64,000 bases of DNA from assembly GCF_040436345.1 (NCBI RefSeq), contig NC_133221.1, positions 22,268,665 to 22,332,664 on the forward strand, in the 5' to 3' direction. The translations under genes were made by a program, and so were the position numbers. The notes beneath the pieces were generated by a model. That model was not told the DNA's origin, searched no databases, and saw nothing but the letters and a program-made list of their open reading frames with translations. Numbering within the stretch: the first letter of the stretch is position 1; every line of letters begins with the position of its first letter. Positions 62,601 to 64,000 of this stretch are shown in pieces. The DNA is from Pagrus major (Eukaryota; Chordata; Actinopteri; Spariformes; Sparidae).

Positions 62601-64000
62601 TTGAAGCGGCTGCCTCTTGTCTTATCTGAGGGATCACACACACTGCACTTCCTGCGCAGGTGTGCTGTGTGTGCTATACTATTGACTATAAACTTACTTT
62701 GCGTGTATCACATCCCCCTATTGAGCATATTGTCGTCAACAGTTGGCTGTGGTGGTGACAACTCCTTTCATGCCCTTTCTGCTCGAACTGCTTATCTGCT
62801 TGTTCCAGAAAAACTGGTGTCTCTGGTCACTTGATGCTGCAGCCAGACACCAAAATGAAAGTACTCACTGGTTGTAGGGTTGTATATGTTTTATACAAGA
62901 AGGAACAGCACGTGTGTCTGGCTTATTTTTATCCTTTCAAAGGTAGATGCTCAGAAGACTGGAGACTCTCCTGCTCTGTAGCTTTCAAAGTAAAAGCATG
63001 TTTATTCTCAGGAGTGGAAAACTTACAAATGTCCCACTGAACCCATTCAAATATGTGGTTTGCTTATTGTTACTTGACTTGTGTTTTCTTAGCTTCACTG
63101 TGCAGAATGATGTATGAACAGAGTTTAACGCTAAAAGAATGTTTTAACATTCGTCTGCTAAAGAGGGAAAGCCTCCTTGTGCTCACTTTAAATCATGTGC
63201 AAGTAGGATTTCTTGCATGATGGTTCAATATTGAATTTACACAAGAGTGATACGGAAACCTGAAATCTCCAGCACATAAACACCTTTTCAGTAATGTAGG
63301 AGACATCTTTTGTCCAGCAGTTAAACATGTGAAATGAAAAATATTTGAATATTCAGAGATTGAGATTTTCAAATAGTGCCCAACTGATACCGGTTTGGAC
63401 GATATTATCGGGCGATCTCAGCCTATCAGAGATATACTGGCATCGGTGTACATGTTGTCCAACATGCACCAATATGAAAACTTTTTTTTTTTTACAAGAA
63501 ATAATGCAGAAAAAGATGCTTTGGGTAATTTACAAGTATTACATTCCCAGTGAAGCTTACCGTTTCAGTGCACTGATGTTATTTTAGACAGAGTTTATTG
63601 TTAGACTGTAAAATATCCTGCATTTTTTACAAGTATTACAAGCATCTTATGTTTGATGACAGTATTTGAGTGATCATTGCAAAAAATGTGTGTTTATCAG
63701 CAGATATAGGCTATTGATATCAGAATCTTTTACTCCCTAAAATTGAGGTCATGCTCTGCTTTCAACAAGTGAAAATTAGTAGATGTGCTTTTAACAAATT
63801 TTAACTAGTTAATGTAACTTTTTTGTTGAAAAAACCTGACCAGAGACGGATAATTATTGCAACACCAAATCTTTTTTTAAGTTGGCAGTAGGAGTGAAGG
63901 ATAAAGCTGCTCATCTGAATCAAATGATGGCAAGAGCAGGATTTCTCAATATTTCTATACATGTAATATTTTAAACACTGTCTATGTTTATGAAAAAGAA
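62601..64000. other. Intergenic region after l3mbtl1
   Basis: No gene is supported. From ~63375 the words CCAACTGATACCGG, GATATTATCGGGCGATCTCA and GGCATCGGTGTACATG resemble a decayed fish DNA transposon with ATATCGG-type motifs; its ends were not resolved. Confidence 0.45.

Overview
This window is vertebrate, almost certainly teleost (probably percomorph) genomic DNA. The evidence is six intron-containing genes with GT-AG junctions, whose encoded proteins match well-known vertebrate families almost residue for residue, plus compact introns, CA/CT microsatellites and several short inverted-repeat transposon families typical of fish. All six genes lie on the + strand; no prokaryotic operon, CRISPR array, phage or plasmid feature is present. 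All exon models were built by hand from splice sites, reading-frame phase and remembered protein families, and no database search was run.

Layout: (1) 1-11.6 kb holds the last eight coding exons of gnas (Gs alpha); its 5' exons lie before the window. (2) 11.6-14.4 kb is intergenic with two short DNA transposons and an unexplained exon-like ORF. (3) 14.4-22.1 kb is vapb, complete in six coding exons (247 aa). (4) 22.1-24.5 kb is intergenic and carries a decayed, interrupted LINE reverse transcriptase. (5) 24.5-30.3 kb is chmp4b, five exons (222 aa). (6) 31.5-37 kb is eif2s2, nine exons (332 aa). (7) 38.5-43.6 kb is srsf6, six exons (371 aa), with a candidate poison exon in intron 2. (8) 43.8-62.6 kb is l3mbtl1, one 5' noncoding exon and 21 coding exons (840 aa). 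(9) 62.6-64 kb is intergenic.

The genes do not form one pathway: they cover cAMP signalling, ER contact sites, ESCRT-III membrane scission, translation initiation, splicing and chromatin compaction. From general knowledge, their human orthologues sit on three separated parts of chromosome 20 (GNAS/VAPB, CHMP4B/EIF2S2, SRSF6/L3MBTL1), so the window is mainly of synteny interest. I found no convincing new biological system. The most worthwhile leads are the srsf6 poison-exon candidate, a diverged duplicated repeat flanking the first coding exons of l3mbtl1, the orphan exon at 13.1 kb, and several well-preserved miniature transposons.
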